Positions 50,847 to 64,000 of a stretch of DNA of 64,000 nt are shown piece after piece. Where the stretch lies: NCBI GenBank assembly GCA_903900345.1, contig CAIUMO010000025.1, positions 1 through 64,000 on the forward strand. The letters are read 5' to 3'. The DNA is from an uncultured bacterium (lineage in GTDB: Bacteria > Patescibacteriota > Saccharimonadia > Saccharimonadales > Saccharimonadaceae). Both the position numbers and the translations under genes were made by a program. Under the pieces are notes generated by a model. The model was not told the origin of the DNA and did not search any database. It was given only the letters and a program-made list of their open reading frames with translations. Positions within the stretch are counted from its first letter, which is position 1; each line of letters starts with the position of its first letter.

Positions 50847-50922
50847 TGGTGGGGGCGGTTGGAGTTGAACCAACCACCAAAGCGTTATGAGCACTCTGCT
50901 CTAACCGATGAGCTACGCCCCC
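50847..50922 (-). tRNA. tRNA with CAT anticodon (elongator Met or Ile2)
   Basis: GGGGGCG/CGCCCCC acceptor, CTCATAA loop, GGTTCAACTCC T-arm, ACCA end. Confidence 0.9.
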
Positions 50923-50980
50923 AGACTTAGTTATTATAGCCTATAGTTCTCTGTTGGGCTATAATGTTGGTAGGGAAATT

Positions 50981-51427
50981 ATGAAAAAAATAAACATTCG
51001 CCGTAAATATTATCAAATTCGTCACAAATATCTGACGTTGAATAATATTGTTGTGGCGATTGGCCTGATGATTGCGGCCGGTTGGGTATGGGGGTCATTG
51101 GGAGTTCTACAGCGTAACTATGCTTTACAAAAAGAGCTAGATGACAAATCACGTCAATTAATCGTCGCCCAGTTAGACACGGCTAGCGCCCAGCTGGAGC
51201 AACGTTATTATCAAACCGATGAATACAAAGAATTAGCCGTTCGAGAGCGCCTAGGCCTGGTTACGCCAGGTGAGAGTGTGTTAATTCTGCCACCAAACTC
51301 CGAATCTGCCAAAAATGCCGATATAGCAGCCACAAAAACATCATCGATTGAACCAGTGCCAACCAGTAATTTGTTGCAGTGGATAAACTTCCTCTTTGGC
51401 GGCAACAGCAGCCATATATCTCAATAA
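50981..51427 (+). CDS. Septum formation initiator-like (FtsB/DivIC) protein
   Basis: Single TM then coiled coil, YYQTDEYKELAVRERLGLVTPGE. Confidence 0.75.
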   Translation: MKKINIRRKYYQIRHKYLTLNNIVVAIGLMIAAGWVWGSLGVLQRNYALQKELDDKSRQLIVAQLDTASAQLEQRYYQTDEYKELAVRERLGLVTPGESVLILPPNSESAKNADIAATKTSSIEPVPTSNLLQWINFLFGGNSSHISQ

Positions 51428-51494
51428 ATTTCGACTAGTCGGACAGGTAGCGCCTTGTCAAAGCTAACTATATCTGTTAACCTGGTATATGTAT

Positions 51495-51572
51495 CGCGGG
51501 GTGGAGCAGCCTGGTTAGCTCGGATGGCTCATAACCATCAGGTCGCAAGTTCAAATCTTGCCCCCGCAACCA
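51495..51572 (+). tRNA. tRNA-fMet (CAT), initiator type
   Basis: C1:A72 mismatch, CTCATAA loop, CGCGGGG/CCCCGC acceptor, AACCA end. Confidence 0.9.
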
Positions 51573-51613
51573 AATTAAAGCACTTATCGAAAGATAGGTG
51601 TTTTAATTTGGTT
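51568..51613 (+). terminator. Terminator/inverted repeat beginning within the tRNA-fMet 3' end
   Basis: AACCAAATTAAAGCACTTATC-GAAA-GATAGGTGTTTTAATTTGGTT, 21-bp stem with two G-U. Confidence 0.8.
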
Positions 51614-51839
51614 CGGGTTCTTTGCAAGCAAGCAGAGGAGGCCAAAGGCCGATAATCTTGTCCTATTAAAATAACCCATCTTTCGATGAGTTCTTCTTTA
51701 TCAATAAATCAAATCATTACAAGGTTTAAGTGCACAGTGAGATAATTTCAATGTTGCAAAATTTTGTTTGCCCAGGGATTCGTTCAAACGCGAGTTCTCC
51801 AATAAAGGAAAGCTACAAGCGGAACAAATCCCCGGGGTT

Positions 51840-51884
51840 GGGTAGTCATTATGACTACCCTCTAGTAGCCGTCATGACTACTAG
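51840..51884. repeat. Two adjacent palindromes at the end of the 51855 gene
   Basis: GGGTAGTCATTATGACTACCC (51840-51860) and CTAGTAGCCGTCATGACTACTAG (51862-51884). Confidence 0.75.
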
Positions 51885-52193
51885 TTGGTACAAAGATACC
51901 CAAGCCAGCGCAATAACTAATGTTTTCATTAGCCATCGGCCCTGTTTGAAAGTGCTTAAAGCTAAGATGATCAACCCGTAGATAACTACCAACCCTATAA
52001 GCACAATGGCCATAGTTTGGAGATCACCACTCGTTAATCTCAAAAACTTTGAGAACAGGTGTAACCTTGTTTCGTCTGAAAATGAGACCCATATGAATTC
52101 AATTGTTAACATGGCGGCCATAATGAACGTCATGTTTTTTTGAATTACAGAATCTACACCTTCTTTTATTTTGTTTTGTGTGTTTTTGAACAT
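51855..52193 (-). CDS. Small membrane protein, hypothetical
   Basis: Three hydrophobic segments; GGGG SD. Confidence 0.6.
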   Translation of the reverse strand: MFKNTQNKIKEGVDSVIQKNMTFIMAAMLTIEFIWVSFSDETRLHLFSKFLRLTSGDLQTMAIVLIGLVVIYGLIILALSTFKQGRWLMKTLVIALAWVSLYQLVVMTATRG

Positions 52194-52230
52194 TTTACTG
52201 TTCCCCTTTTTGTTTTTTCATCATTCTGAT

Positions 52231-52325
52231 GATATTTTGCTACCACCGACGAATGATGAAAATCGGGAGCAGCCGACAGTTAATCTAACCCAGGTAGGTT
52301 AACTAACGTGCTGCCTCCGAATATC
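52231..52325. ncRNA. Candidate structured RNA, strand unresolved
   Basis: Nested complementarity GATATT/AATATC, CGGGAGCAGC/GCTGCCTCCG and TAACC/GGTTA. Confidence 0.4.
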
Positions 52326-52637
52326 AAAAAGAGAACATACTTTGGAATAATTCCTCAATATGCACTGTAATGATCCGATTTATTAATGGTCATCTGTTAC
52401 CAAGGATTTTCACCTCTGATAACTGATGGCTAAATTGTAGCATAAACATGTTAAAATGTCAATAACTAGCGCAATGTTATGCTAATAAAAGCAAATTATG
52501 TTTATAAATATATGGCTAGATTACAGTGGTTACTTGACTGACGCTACCTCTTTATAATGCTATTGTTAGTCCTATTTAATTTTGATACAATTTAGTCATA
52601 GTACGAGGGGTGTTCGTAAAGAAAAATTAGGGGGAGT

Positions 52638-53345
52638 ATGGAACGAAATAACACTGAACAAGTTGACAATGGGCAGTCGCCTAGCGGGGCTGCTGTACCT
52701 CAGTCAAAAAAATCAAAATCAAAGAATATCTTATCAATTATAAAAAGATTCTGGTACTTTATTGTCCTAGCTATTGTCGTAGTGGTTGGCGGTGCTATTT
52801 GGCGCACCAATGTGACTAATCAGGATAATGCCTGGGCTCGTGCAACAGCGTTCTATACGAAGGCTGATTATGACAACGCCGCCAAAGAATTGGCTGGTTT
52901 GCCAGTGCCAAGTGACGCTGCAAGATTAAAGGTTTATGCCCAGACTATGCTTGCAAAACGTGATTTAGAAAAGGCATTGCCAGCTTACGAAAAGTTGTAT
53001 GCGGCTACCAAAGAGCCTAACTACAAGATTATCTTGGGTAATATATATAACGAGCAGAAGAATTATGACAAAGCCATCAGCACCTACAAAGAGGTCATTG
53101 CGGATAACCCCGGCTATACACAGGCCTATGTCAATTTAGCCATTCTTTATAAGTTGCAAAATAAAATCTCAGAGGCTACTGCCATAGCTAACGCGGCTGT
53201 CAAAAGTAATCCTAATAATGTAACTTTGCTGGAACTTAAAGTCTCAATCTTGATGGAAGATAAAACCACACAAGATTACAAAACGGCTGTCAAAGATTTA
53301 GCAGCTATTAATCCACAAGATCCTTTGCTTGACTCGTTAAAATAG
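52638..53345 (+). CDS. Single-TM TPR-repeat protein
   Basis: N-term TM; NYKIILGNIYNEQKNYDKAISTYKEVIADNPGYTQAYVNLAILYKLQNKISEA. Confidence 0.85.
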   Translation: MERNNTEQVDNGQSPSGAAVPQSKKSKSKNILSIIKRFWYFIVLAIVVVVGGAIWRTNVTNQDNAWARATAFYTKADYDNAAKELAGLPVPSDAARLKVYAQTMLAKRDLEKALPAYEKLYAATKEPNYKIILGNIYNEQKNYDKAISTYKEVIADNPGYTQAYVNLAILYKLQNKISEATAIANAAVKSNPNNVTLLELKVSILMEDKTTQDYKTAVKDLAAINPQDPLLDSLK

Positions 53346-53381
53346 ATAATTCCATTTAGTGCATTAAACCGGATTGGTTGA

Positions 53382-64000
<10,619 letters not shown>

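Noticed and set aside
52231-52325. SRP (4.5S) RNA
   Set aside because: Shares GGGAGCAGCC but lacks the GGAA tetraloop and GGUCAGG side of the conserved core, so kept only as an unclassified structure

Overview
This 64 kb window reads as bacterial DNA in the standard bacterial code. Gene content and style (many small membrane proteins, an exopolysaccharide cluster, giant surface proteins) suggest Candidate Phyla Radiation, perhaps Saccharibacteria; that is inference only. Main parts: (i) ~0.2-18.9 kb, surface polysaccharide genes (GT2/GT4 glycosyltransferases, galE, manC, glmS, sugar transferase, O-antigen ligase-like, class A beta-lactamase-like hydrolase); (ii) ~19.4-24.4 kb, a tRNA-Asn locus with tandem tRNA 5'-half mimics in its leader and scattered tRNA-derived fragments, followed by a probable accessory island (orphan protein, HEPN-motif protein, gene debris, DUF1801); (iii) 24-51 kb, mixed housekeeping, transport and regulatory genes, including an msrB and a GNAT gene each broken by one in-frame TAA; (iv) ~50.8-52.4 kb, two tRNAs and structured intergenic DNA; (v) 52.6-64 kb, a surface-protein locus with a TPR protein, a 2573-aa NHL-propeller/Ig-like protein ending in an ATP-synthase-c-subunit-like hairpin, and a Kelch/glycine-rich protein running off the window. 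The strongest candidates for something undescribed are the tRNA-Asn leader repeats with covarying hairpin inserts and the giant protein with the c-subunit-like anchor. All assignments come from reading the sequence; no searches were run.
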